Origin: Chaetoderma sp. LZ-2023a
Taxonomy: Eukaryota; Mollusca; Caudofoveata; Chaetodermatida; Chaetodermatidae
NCBI GenBank assembly: GCA_034401795.1
Contig: CM067370.1
Coordinates: 54,933,380 to 54,997,379 of the forward strand
DNA length: 64,000 bases
Direction: 5' to 3'
How positions within the stretch are numbered: position 1 is the first letter of the stretch; every line of letters starts with the position of its first letter. A model generated the notes under the pieces. The model ran no database searches. It saw only the letters and a program-made list of their open reading frames with translations, and was not told the origin of the DNA. Positions 11,320 through 22,700 of this stretch are shown one piece after another. Made by a program: the position numbers and the translations under genes.

Positions 11320-12966
11320 ATAGCAGTAGAAGGGAGAAACATCAACAATGTGGTCAAGGAATTTAATTCAAGTATCCTCAAGGCTGCCAACGAAGCGATT
11401 CCTCGAGGGTTCAGGAAAAACTACCCAAACAGCTCTCTATGCAGATGACCTCATACTCTGGTGCACCGAGGAGTACACAACGACTGCCACGTACAGAATG
11501 CAGCTCGCCTTGGACATAATTACAGCTTGGGCCAATCGCTGGTGTATTACCATCAACAAAGAGAAATCATCAGCCATGCTATTCTCACTGTCCACCAAAA
11601 CCAAGGTTGGCAGTCTGACACAGGGCGGTTCTCCACTCGAGTACGAGGACCAGCAGACATACCAGGGAGTCACCTATGGCAGAAGATTAACATGGAAGGA
11701 GCACATCCAGAGCGCAGAGGCAAAGGTCAGAAGAAAGCTAAACATCATGAGGGAGCTGGCAGGAACAAAGTGGGGTGCCAATGAAAGGATCCTCAAGACC
11801 ATCTATCTAGGTGCCGTACGACCACACCTTGAGTATGGATCCAGCTCATGGATGACAGCAGCTAAATCTCATCAACAGAACCTCGACAGAGTACAAAACC
11901 AGGCACTGCGCATCATCACTGGTGGAATGAGACTTAAAAGATCAAGTTTTGTGAGACTAAAGCACTTCAAAGGAAACACCAAGAAATGTTGCCAGCACAA
12001 ATAGAAACCCAAACCACACCGTTGATCCTTCACCCTGGGAAAACAAACTAGAGAGCATAGCTATTCGCACCACAGTACCTCATCTCACAACCAAAGATGA
12101 ACACAGTGATGTGAGCAAGAAGGCCCTGACCTAGCCATGCTGGAAGAAATGTACCCTCAGGAGACATGGGTAAGGATCTACACAGATGGATCAGCCAAAG
12201 ATGCAATTGCCAAAATGCAATTAGGAGCGGAGGTGCCAGACTGCACATACAGTATCCAAACGGACAACATGAGTCAGCTGCAATACCGACAGGCAAACAC
12301 TGAACAAACTACAGAGCTGAAGTCGAAGCACTGGTTCATGCAGCTAATACCATCAGCAGAACAGCAGACCATATTGCACAGATTGTCTTTTTATCTGATG
12401 CCCGCTCCGTCCTTGAGGCTATCACCAAAGGTAAGCTGCCACAACTTGAAGAAGCACTACAAACCATCAAATGCTTTCTGATAGCACTGCAGTGGATCCC
12501 CTCACACTGTGGAGTCCAAGGAAATGAGGAAGCAGACAAGATGGCAAAGGTTGGTGCAGAAGAGAATCAGACAGAAAACATGGTTACCCATACAGAGATG
12601 AAGACTATCATCAAGTCACTCTATAGAACACCTCAATCAGAAGATGCCTACCATCATCTCTCGAGGCCAGAGCAAGTGACCATTTTTCGTCTCAGAACTG
12701 GACACAACAGACTAAACCAACACATGTAGAGGTGGTTCCACCTTACGACATCGCCCGCTTGTCCTTGTGGAGAAGCAGAACAGACCACAGAGCACATACT
12801 TCAATGTTGCAGTACATTTCAGCTGCTGAGAGAAGAGATCTGGCCTTTGTCAACCTCTTTTCTTGAAAAGCTGTATGGGCCTGTGGAAGAACTGCAGAAA
12901 ACCACAGATTTCATCTTGAGAACGGCTCTCCAAGTGTGATACCAGCGATCGAAAAGAAGAAGAAGA
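11320..12966 (+). pseudogene. LINE with RT and RNase H regions, internally deleted and frameshifted
   Basis: The plus strand starts with a pre-RT linker (EFNSSILKAANEAIPRG, 11350-11415). It then jumps directly into the catalytic box ALYADDLILW (11430-11460), so the fingers and palm region is deleted and the frame changes at the junction. The thumb-like region (ILKTIYLGAVRPHLEYGSS, then LDRVQNQALRIITGG) is followed by a broken RNase H domain: YTDGSAKDAI (about 12180) and HCGVQGNEEADKMAK (about 12505-12550). A Cys-containing end and the 3' tail GCGATCGAAAAGAAGAAG reach 12966. The element at 52677-53997 is a close, less damaged relative on the other strand. RT plus RNase H without an LTR fits I-like non-LTR elements; clade placement is uncertain. 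Confidence 0.8.
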
Positions 12967-13385
12967 AGGGAACTTGATTTGCCAAATGGTTTGGCAGCCA
13001 TTTTGGATGACCTAATTTTTGCGAAAACCACTTCTCCAGAACCGCTGAATGGATCGGGACAAAATTTCACAGATATGATTAGGGCTGGAACGCCATTAAA
13101 ATTTGTGCATGGAAAGTTGATATGTCAAAAAAACATCCACCATGCATCAATCAAAATATAGCGTTTTTAGCGGACATCTTGTATTTTCTGCAAATTTATG
13201 AGAAAGTCCTAAAAAGACTTACTTATTAACCACTGGGCCAATTTTAATAAAACTTGGCTATACTTTCTTCACAGAAAGTTGATTGGTACCGTAAATTTTT
13301 CCAGTGGTCATTTCATTTTGTTTATTTGTGCTAGTGGCCAATAATTCCAGGTGAGCGATCCAGGCGCCTTGGGCCTCTTGTTGTA
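12967..13385 (-). mobile_element. 5' end fragment of pearl-like family A (minus orientation)
   Basis: Minus-sense start CAAGAGGCCCAAGG..ATCGCTCACCTGG (about 13355-13381) is the recurring 5' end of family A, followed by AATTATTGGCCACTAGC and the TTTTGAT/AAGATGG blocks. The LINE tail abuts it at 12966. Confidence 0.65.
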
Positions 13386-13429
13386 TATATTATACATAGT
13401 CATAAGAGGTAGTTCATCAAAGGCAGAGC

Positions 13430-13765
13430 AATTGCAGGATTCATGGGACAGGCGATAGGATCAGATCGGTAGGGACAGCAACAGCACCAAATCAAATTAG
13501 TTTCAAAATATGCAACAATATATATTAAATAGTAAATCCACCATTTTGGCAAATACATACAATTTGTTTTACCGGTTATTTTTACAATGACTGAGGCACT
13601 AACAAATCAATGGCTTATGCCTTATAACTGATGATAATGATGGTGACACTTCACGACAGATTATTTAATTTTCCTGGTGGAGTTATGATTATGACGTCAG
13701 CCTACACGTGACATCATATACTTGAGTGACAAGTCATATCCATGTATTAGATGCACATTATTAGA
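13430..13765 (-). mobile_element. Palindrome-centred MITE (family P), degraded minus copy
   Basis: Contains the half palindrome CAAATTAGTTTCAAAATATG, then TATTAAATAGTAAA, then TTATGATTATGACGTCAGCCTACACGTGAC and CTTGAGTGACAAG in the family order, minus orientation. Ends are not well defined. Confidence 0.6.
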
Positions 13766-14373
13766 TTGTGCATGGCATATATCAATTTTGTGTGATCTAG
13801 AATACAGTCACAGCTTGATCAGACCATTCTAATGTCAGAATCCTGGTGTCAGAATTTAGATAATTAGAATAGATTGATTTGTTATTTACTTTTCGCTACC
13901 ACTTTGCTAAGTTACTATTGGGCAAATATTACGAATAAATAATCATTTAAGATATTTTCCACTCAGCATTCAGCCTTCAAAGTGACCATATATATCTTAG
14001 TGTTATAATAAATGTAATCTTTTAGCTATGAAGATCCATTATTTTCACAGCTTCAAAGTAGTTATAAAGGAAAGCGTTTACAATGGCCCCTGGCATGCCC
14101 GAACATAATTCACAGTAGTCGATTAATCGATTTGATCGATGATTGATTGGTTTGCATGTTCAACCAATCGATCGATCATGATTTCAGAGATCGCTTTTGG
14201 TTGTTTATAAATTGACTTTGTTAATATATTTTAACTGGTCAAGCTAGAAAATGAATACTTTTTAGAAAAGAATTTAAATTTAATTGTTACAACTATTACT
14301 CCTTAGTCTAATACATTAATTCTTTCAGCACTGAAATAGTATGTTAATTTCAAAGCAACCATACCAATAACAT
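13766..14373. other. No gene recognised; ATCGAT-rich inverted patch
   Basis: At about 14118-14180 a palindromic run rich in ATCGAT/GATCGATC occurs, with a partly similar patch at 14590-14640. No coding sequence seen. Confidence 0.4.
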
Positions 14374-14462
14374 GTTGAATATTTTGAAACTTATTTGATT
14401 GGAAGTTGTTGCTGCCTAAGGCAGCAACAGCTTCCAATCAAATCAGTTTCAAAATATTTGAC
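14374..14462. repeat. Near-perfect 89 bp palindrome (core of MITE family P)
   Basis: Arms 14374-14417 and 14419-14462 are complementary at 40 of 44 positions around a single centre base. The arms carry GTTGAATATTTTGAAAC and GTTGTTGCTGCCT. This is the best-preserved core of the family. Confidence 0.9.
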
Positions 14463-16796
14463 AGATTATTTCTTAAATTATTAAGAATCTGTCATACAAT
14501 GTAGCTGCGACTTGGTTTGAAAGAGGTAATTATCCTTGAACACGCTATAATTACTGCATTCAAAATGGGTAAAAAATTAGAAAAGGTTATGATCGATCAT
14601 TAATTGATCATCGGTTAGTATGTAAAACCAATCATCGATCACAAAAATAGTACCAATTCCCAACACTAATAGTCTCCCTCATCACAATGGCAGTATAGTA
14701 AAAACACACACAGGGGTGTGAGATAACTTCTCTCATAGTCAATATCTTCTCATTCAGAAATTTAAGAAACCTAGTTTAACTAGAAGACTAGAAGTGACTG
14801 TTTAAACAACAATTCAATCAAAAAATTTTTTAATTTTAAGCTGTATTAATATTTAGATAACTACGGTAAACAAACTTTCTAGGGATATTCAGAATAAATT
14901 GTATTTCTATTAAGATTAGCTCAGATCACAGGCTGAATCTGATTTAACCAGGTAATTCACTGTAAACTATTATATACTGTAATAATATGTCCTAGGCTTA
15001 GATTCTACAAAGTCTATAGATTTAACCTTTTGAAAACTACTGACCATAGTGTAATCAAACAGCAACCGGATCGAATTTTGAGATTGTGTCAACTTACATT
15101 TCATTTGAACTGTGAGTTTTAACCAATTTTCATTATTCAATTGCGGTGCTCCTTACATAGGATGGATATTCCTCTTTAGTTTGTTTACCGGTCATTTTTG
15201 TGAAATGACATTATTTGCTGTTCGACGAACTTAATATAGATGGAGTTTATTCGAGTGCTTATCAGATGCATGCATTTACTTGGATAGACTTGTATTGGAA
15301 TCTGTTCACTTGAGGAATAGTTATCAAAGACCATTCATAGGAGACGAACGTGAATTTTAGATGGCGTGCCTTTTGTTTGGGTCCAGATTTGCATATCAAG
15401 TAATAGCTAACCCGAGATGTTAACCACTCGATTCTGATAGCCTGTTTTTGAGATTGTCATCATACGGTTGGTGTCTTGGAATTTGTTTGATTTTCTTTGA
15501 ATGATGATGCTAGAAGTTGTTGCAGATGCGCAGTGCAACAGTTTCCGGTAGTTATTCAGTGAATTGCTTGCAGATTCTCAGACCGATGCTTTCTGATGTG
15601 TGTCAAAACGGAATTCAGAGTGGAATGGTTACATGTCAGTTTTGGAGTAACGCTCTGACTAGATCGTGAGCTTTATGTTAGCATGATTTCAAATCCGAAT
15701 ATAAACTGCTACTTTGGCAATTGCAGTTAGTCTGATGTTGAAGTTTCCAAAATATTAGCATTCTCTTTCACTGGCTGTTGTGCAGTATGGCAGTGTGTTG
15801 CTTTCTACGTTTTATTTACGTAAAATGTTAGTGGGCTCGGATTCTGTATGGCCAGCTGATTCATTGGTAAATGTAGCTGTATTTTGTACGGCAGTAAGTT
15901 GCTGTATTGTTATTTAATTGGAAAGTGCTTTTGCTGGCTATATCCGAGTGCCAAATGTGCACACAAGACCTTTTTCTGGTCACAGATTTGATACTTAACT
16001 TATTTGTGATAGTTATAGTTTGCATACTGCACAGTCAGAGAAAGGGAACGCTCAACATCATGGCCCAAGGAGGCCGGTTTCATTGCTGTAATAGCAAGTA
16101 ACATTAGTTTTTTACATTTCCGCCTTCTTGTACTAAATTATTATCAGGTCTTAAACCTGTATTTTAAAGCAGCATTTTAAACCATTATTTGATTCCATCT
16201 ACGTACATGTTCGCATAATTAGTCCTTGTGGCTATGGGCTAAGTTCATGGAACCAGATACATCATTTTCTGCTGTCAGCCACATTGTCACGTGATCCGCT
16301 CAATTTCGTAACTAAGCTTTTACGGCTGGCCGCCATCTTGGTCATTTAATCATTATTGTATAAAATTCAGTAAGAGTATAACTTTCAGACTTTTAATAAC
16401 CTCGTGTCTATAAAGCTTTGAACAGTAGCAGGCAGCCATGTTGGCAGCCATTTTGATTCTTGACTTTGTTAAAAGCACAAACATTTTCACTCAACTTATA
16501 GAGCAACACGAACTATTTCTATCAAGTTTTTAATCGGCTTAACCTCTACTTGACATTTAATTAGAGCATCATCATATTAGCGTCATCATCCATGCAGTAG
16601 CAACCTCGAGAAAGTCTACATAACTTTTATCAAATTTTGCCCTCCCCACACAGTAATAACATCGAGAAAGTTTACAGTATTACCACAAAGTTTAGGTGAA
16701 CTCTCAGTACCACCTTCTACCCGACCTCATATCCTGAATCGCAGAGTGTGAGTATCAAACGAAACTTGCATTATTCAACAAAATGTATACCTAGCC
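14463..16796. other. No gene recognised; about 2.3 kb upstream of the VPS29 exons
   Basis: AT-rich, with no supported exon. The ORF at 15907-16101 lacks coding features. The promoter and first exon of VPS29 might lie here or further left, but no ATG/GT donor of good quality was identified. Confidence 0.4.
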
Positions 16797-16989
16797 TTGG
16801 ACAGTGGTCCAGCATTAGCTCCTTTTTGTCAGGATAGGGTTACAGAAGCTGTGCTAAAACAAACTACCAGTTTATCAAGAATTTTCAGCAAGACGCTCTC
16901 AGCACACCGCCTCTCAACAGAAACAGATAAGTACCGCCATCTCGTCACAGCTTACCTATTTTTGTGTTCATTGCTCAATCTATCACACT

Positions 16990-17800
16990 TAAAAATCGAC
17001 ATAATCATGACAGAGCATAAAAAACAGATATCAATCCAGGAGCTCTATCATGTTATTTCCTCAACCAACCAAGTATACAGGAATAGCAGAAGAGAGCAGC
17101 AACAACACCCACAACACCAACACATGCACCACCCCAATGTTTCGCATGACGCATACTACTAGTAAGCCCAACATAGACGGCAACTTCAAGCTAAATGTCA
17201 ACCGGGTTATGCAGAAGCAAATCGATGCTGTGAGTCGAGCATCGAATCTAAAAGTAGAGCGCACAGGGGAGGAATTGTCGTACTGGCTGACGCAGCTATC
17301 TATCACCTGATTAAACAAACTGCATACCACTTCTACATAGGCTATCCCAGAGAGAAAGGAGATATCACAACACAAGTAACAACAGATAATCAAGGCACAG
17401 AAATACAAATGACATATCAGATTTTCCTCAAGAACAGAACCAACGGGACAGTGAAATATACAGTCAACCTTTATCACACAAACTGCAAAATGTTAGTTAA
17501 CGGTAATAACTCCGCTGTATGTCACTTCTTTACCACAGACCTAGATCAAATTCTAGGCCTAGTTGCATCCATAAGAGCTAATGGCGAAAAGATTAACCTA
17601 GCTGCTTGGAACCTAAAAGTTAAGACGCTATTTCAATCTGCTCTTGAGCAAATGAGCAGTGGTTCCTAAAAAACGAAAAGATTGCAGCAAGATAGACACC
17701 GCAGCTGATGAGCGGTGCTCCAGGTGCAAAAAGAAATGCCTTACCAGATCTGCCTTCTGTGAAAGCAGAAATCACTGGGTTCACTCTAACTGTGTAAAGA
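16990..17800 (+). pseudogene. Retroelement ORF1 remnant with PHD-like zinc finger
   Basis: Three overlapping plus frames join to one protein-like stretch. It runs from MTEHKKQISIQELYHVI and a His/Gln-rich linker, through IVVLADAAIYHLIKQ (17275-17320) and VNLYHTNCKMLVNG, to a Lys/Arg-rich patch (PKKRKDCSK). It ends with a cysteine motif CSRCKKKCLTRSAFCES..HWVHSNC (17718-17790), a PHD-like C4HC pattern. LINE ORF1 proteins of marine invertebrates often carry such a finger; that link is family knowledge plus inference. Frame breaks near 17270 and 17668 mark it as a remnant. Confidence 0.5.
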
Positions 17801-18012
17801 TGACATTTGTTGCAAGTTAGTAGGTAGACGATGTTCCTCGTCTGGCAGTTGCCTATGATCTTGGATCTGTATGTTAGGCCTGTGTGTGAGCTAGAGAAGA
17901 ATCTTGGTTTTTTGCATCCATTTGCAGATGTTACAGTTCTTGGTGGTGCATGCATTTAGAGGGTTTCTGTGTTGTGTGAGGGCGTTATCTGATGGAAGTT
18001 TAGCCCTGACAA
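17795..18012 (-). pseudogene. Penelope-like element fragment with GIY-YIG region
   Basis: Minus-strand reading gives RAKLPSDNALTQHRNPLNAC, CNICKWMQK, a frame slip, then GLTYRSKIIGNCQTRNIVYL and LTCNKC. The run of small Cys pairs followed by C.TRNIVYLLTCNKC is the entry to the GIY-YIG endonuclease domain of Penelope-like retroelements. The catalytic remainder is missing to the left, where the ORF1 remnant starts. Confidence 0.55.
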
Positions 18013-18560
18013 TCATATCATTGATTGTTTTGTTTCTTCATAACTTCAAATATCTAACCAGTTTTGATTTCGATTTTGTGTAACCGTGATCTATATTTCC
18101 CCATCGAAATCTCCAAAACATGTAGGACAGCCAGGGCTTTCCGATACACTCCTTGTCTCTCAATCCGAAACACCCACACTATAGTCGCCATATCAGAAAA
18201 AAGTGGAGCCCAAAAATGCCCACTTCCAGTTGACAAAACTTCGCCTCTGATGAGTTCCACTCAAGGAACGAAATGCCATGAAGTCTGAATCAAAAACAGT
18301 GATGGCTACATATGATCATTACCCACACAAATAGCCACGAAACTCTCCTCCAAAGAATCACTCTCTACGAACTTGACCTACAGGCCTGTGGCCCTAAAAC
18401 TAGAACACGTTTTCGGACAAGCTCCCGCCCACATTTGGAGAAGATCCCTCCATTAGACACAGAGTTATTGAAAAATGTCTTATGGCAACAAGATCGAACA
18501 ACGACATTATTAATCATATGATATTCTCATATATTAAACAAGATCGATGAGAAAATGCTG
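18013..18560. other. No gene recognised
   Basis: ORFs on both strands are short and unlike known proteins; probably decayed transposon DNA. Confidence 0.35.
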
Positions 18561-19546
18561 AACTGATCCAAGATGGCCACCCAAAAAATTGACCAATCAA
18601 GATTCACGTTTGATGTGTTGAAGTCTATCATCATAGGATCTTTCCACCCAAATTTTGATGAAATTGGGACATTTATTAAGGAGTACTGTTTTTAAATGGT
18701 TTCGGAAAATTGTCAGAAAATCAAAGCTGTCTGACAAAACATTGACCTATCAAAATTCTGAACATAATTTCTTCAGGCTACCACAACATGTATAGGATTC
18801 TTCCAGCCAAATTTGGTTGAAATTGCCCAAGTGGTTAGTGAGGAATAGCATTTTAAACGATTTCCCAACATCTTTCAGAAAATCCAAGATGGTCACCCAA
18901 AAAAATCACAGCCAAAATTCTGCATACTGCAAGTTTTGAAGCCTACCATCCTGGGATCCTTCCAGCCAAGTCTGGTTGAAATTGTCAAGCAGTTAATGAG
19001 TAGTAGCGTTTGAAACATTTTCCGGCCATTCTTCATAAAATTCACGGTTGCTGAAAAAATTGACCAATCAAAATTCTGTATATACGTAATGAAGCATACC
19101 ACTCTAGGGTCCTTCCAGCCGAGTTTGCTTAAAATTGGCCATGCGATTAATGAGTAGTTGGTTTTCTACTGATTACCCAAAGTTTTCGGAAAATCCAAGA
19201 TGTCCACTGGAAAAATTTACCAATCAAAATTCTCATTAGAAGTGTTGGAGTGTACCACCACAGCCATATTCCACTCAAGTTTTGTCAAAATCGGCCCATT
19301 GATATTACTCATATAAGAGTAGCGCTTTAAAGAATTTCTGGATAATTTTTGCAAAGTCCAAGATGGCTTCTGGAAAAATTGACTGATCAAAATTCTGAAT
19401 AGAGGTTCTGACGCCTACCACCCTACGATGCTCCCAGCCAGGTTTAATTAAAATCGGTTAAGCGATTAATGAAGAGTAGGGGTTTAAAGAAAAAATTTAT
19501 GGACAGACGGTCGCCATAGCATAAGTTCACATGGCCTTGTGAGCTA
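18561..19546 (+). mobile_element. Pearl-like element, core variant A', about 5 tandem cores plus terminal hairpin
   Basis: Core units of about 150-160 bp recur, marked by CCAAGATGGCCACC..AAAATTGACCAATCAA near 18570, 18883, 19042, 19194 and 19357, each followed by a GTTGAAATTG..CAAG.GGTTAATGAG block. The series ends with GGACAGACGGTCGCCATAGC, a short hairpin (GTTCACATGGCC/TTGTGAGC) and TAATAATT. It lies immediately upstream of a VPS29 exon. Confidence 0.7.
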
Positions 19547-19581
19547 ATAATTAACAAATATTAATAATTTTTTGTGTACAG

Positions 19582-19773
19582 CTGGTGCTAGTGTTAGGTG
19601 ACCTGCATATTCCTCATCGCTGTAACAGTCTACCTGGCAGATTCAAAAAGCTGCTGGTGCCTGGCAAGATTCAACACATTCTATGTACCGGCAATCTATG
19701 TACCAAAGAATCATTTGACTACCTCAAGACATTGGCCAGTGATGTACATGTGGTTAGAGGAGACTTTGAAGAG
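19582..19773 (+). CDS. VPS29: VPS29 exon 2
   Basis: 192 bp, 64 codons, phase 0 at both ends. It starts with LVLVLGDLH after TTTGTGTACAG and ends with GDFEE before GTATTA. It carries the first two metallophosphoesterase-like motifs (GDLH, GNLC). Confidence 0.95.
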
Positions 19774-22700
19774 GTATTAACTGCATATATAGCACCATAA
19801 TGAGCTTTTTGTTTCAGTCAGGGCTTTAGATTTACCTTATTTGGGCTCACCCGAGGCCGGGGTCCATCAATGCCCATAGCAATCAGAGAGTTGAAATCTG
19901 AAGGGTGGATTTTGTGCCATTTTAGTTTTAATACCACCATAAAATGGCCATGAAGTGTCACAATTGATATCTGAGTATTTAATTGACTAAATCAGTTAAT
20001 TACTGTTCATACTAGCAGCCAGTAGGATTTTCATTTGGGCTCACCTAGCTGGGCAGATTTTGACCTAGCTGGGCAGATTTTGACCTAGCTGGGCAGATTT
20101 TGACCTAGCTGGGCAGATTTTGTGTAGGTCCGACTGAGTAGATACAGCACGCTGTTCATGATGTAATGATTTATGGTTTACTCTGTTATATATATATATA
20201 TACACTTCTCAAAACAAGCATGCATGAAAGCGATTAAATATTTTTTAACTAATTTGACTGGACACTGCAGCTAGTTTTATATCATCTAGTTCCTCTCTAT
20301 TGATATTGATGAACATTACCCTCGGGCCATCATAATGTAAGTGGTCGGGATAGTACAGTTGCTGCTCTGTCATTCTGTGTAAAGCACCATCAACAGTCCA
20401 AACAGAAATTAAAATGTATGCCATATTTAATGCAAAATGCTATTTATCGGTGCATAATAAATTCAATGCAGCTTAGAATGGAGAGACTGTTTAGTTTATC
20501 TGTTTGTTTTGTATGATTTGTCAGAACCTGAGTTACCCTGAGCAGAAGGTGGTCACTGTCGGTCAGTTTCGCATTGGATTGTGTCACGGACACCAGGTTG
20601 TACCATGGGGAGATGCAGAAAGCTTGGCCACTCTACAACGACAGCTCGATGTTGATATCTTGATTTCTGGACATACACATAAATTTGAAGCTTTTGAACA
20701 TGAAGGAAAATTCTACATAAATCCAGGCTCTGCGACTGGGGCATATAATGCATTAGATAAGTAAGTCGACTTATATAATTTATAGTCTACTGTTGAACTA
20801 ATTATGTTTTAGACGGAGATCAGGATAGCATTGGAACTATTTAAAGGACCACCTTTTTAACCTGATGCCACACAGTGTCACTTTCATGCAGTTAAGTTAG
20901 TGAATATCTTGAAACTAATTTGATTAAATGCATAAGTCACCAACAGCACAGCTCATAGTTAAATTTGTTTCAAATATTCAACAGAATGCTTCCTACATTC
21001 TTAGCTTGACTTTACAAAGTAAAGCAAGCTATTGCGGTACTCTTGTGTTGTCCGGCGATGGTGTAGGGAGCACTGGCTGCCATTTTGCCTAGGTTCATAT
21101 CTCATGTTGGGTTAAGCATACTGCACTCAAACTTGGACACATGTCTCCCTATATGTAGAGGGCATGACACAACAACCTTCGAGTCAAACGGTCAATTGAT
21201 AAAAATCATGACAGTATGACTTTGGAGTCATAAGGTCAAAGGCGAGGTCACTATGACTTGATGAAATTACAGTTTTTTCAACATTGATATTTTGCATTTA
21301 GCTGATTTTAGCTCATGTTTGTTTAATCATACTGGATCCAAACTTGGACACATGGTTCCTTGTAATGTGAGGGCATGACACAATCACTTTGGTGTCAAAG
21401 GGTCAAATGACAAGGCCATTGGAATCTTGATAAAAACAATCAACATTAATATTTTGCGTTTATCTCAAATTACCACTTCTATCTCACCATTGTTGGCTCA
21501 CCTGGCCAGAATGGAAAAGTGAGTTTATGCCGTGGCGACCATCCGTCGTCCGTCTTTCAAATTTGTCTTTAAATGGCTTCTCAAGAACCACTGGGCCCGA
21601 TTTCAATTATAATGGCCAGGAAGCATCCTTAGGGTATAGAGTTCCAGGTTTGTTCAAAGGGAGCCGATCGGCCAATTTGATTTATCAAATGGGTTGGTGG
21701 CCATCTTGGACAACCTAGTGTTCGTGAAAACAACTCCAGAACCGCTTAAGGGATCAGGCCGAAATTTGGGAAATATGATTAGGGTCATTAAAGTTTATTG
21801 AAGGGAAGTTGATCCATCACAAAACATGGCCGCCGTGGGCCAATCAAAATGTAGCGTGTTTGGCGGCCATATTGGATTTTTTTATTTGATGGATTTTGAG
21901 GCCGAAATTGATTTTATGTGGGTTTTTTAGGTATTCAGATCTCAAATTTGCCATTTTTGAAACTCATATAAACAGTTTGGTGGCCATCTTGGATCATTTT
22001 CCCGCTAAAACTCCCATACTAAAGCAATGAGAAATTTAAAATGACTTCTCAAGCACTGCTGGGTCGATTTCAATCATATTTGCTAGGAAGCATCCTTAGG
22101 ACATATAGATCTAAGTTTGTTCAAACGAAGCCGATCGGCCAATTTGGCCGGTGGCCATCTTGGATTTCGGCCAATTTTTTAAATCTCCAAAACTGCTTGG
22201 GGAATCAATTCACAACTCACGAAACATCATCTAGGGCAAGAAGTAAGCTAAGTTTGTTCAAGAGAACTTTATTGACCAAATGGTTTGGCGGTCATCTTGG
22301 ATAACCTAGTTTTCGTGAAAATGACTTCTAGAACTGCTGAAGGGATCAGGCCGATATATGGAAGATATGATTAGGGGCATTAAGGGGCATTAAAGTTTGT
22401 TCAAGCGAAGTTGATAAGTAAAACAACATGGCCGCCATGGACCAATCAAAATGCGTGTTTGGCGCCCATATTGGATATTTTTATTTGATGGATTTTGAAA
22501 GCCAAAATTGGTTTTGTGTTTTTGGGTAACTGATTTCAAATTTGCCATTTTCGAAACTATCAGATAAACGGCTTGTTGGTCATCTTGGATCTTTTTACCG
22601 CCAAAAGCTCCCATACTAAAGCAATGGGAAATTTTAAATGTCTTCTCGAGAACCACTGGGCCGATTTCAACTATATTTAACAGGAAACATCATAATGGCA

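Noticed and set aside
13638-15630. ATG/GT candidates for the first VPS29 exon
   Set aside because: None has a convincing donor (best are ATG/GTGACA and ATG/GTTACA) and there is nothing to choose between them.
20042-20121. CRISPR-like array
   Set aside because: Units are directly adjacent without spacers and the DNA is eukaryotic; a simple tandem expansion.
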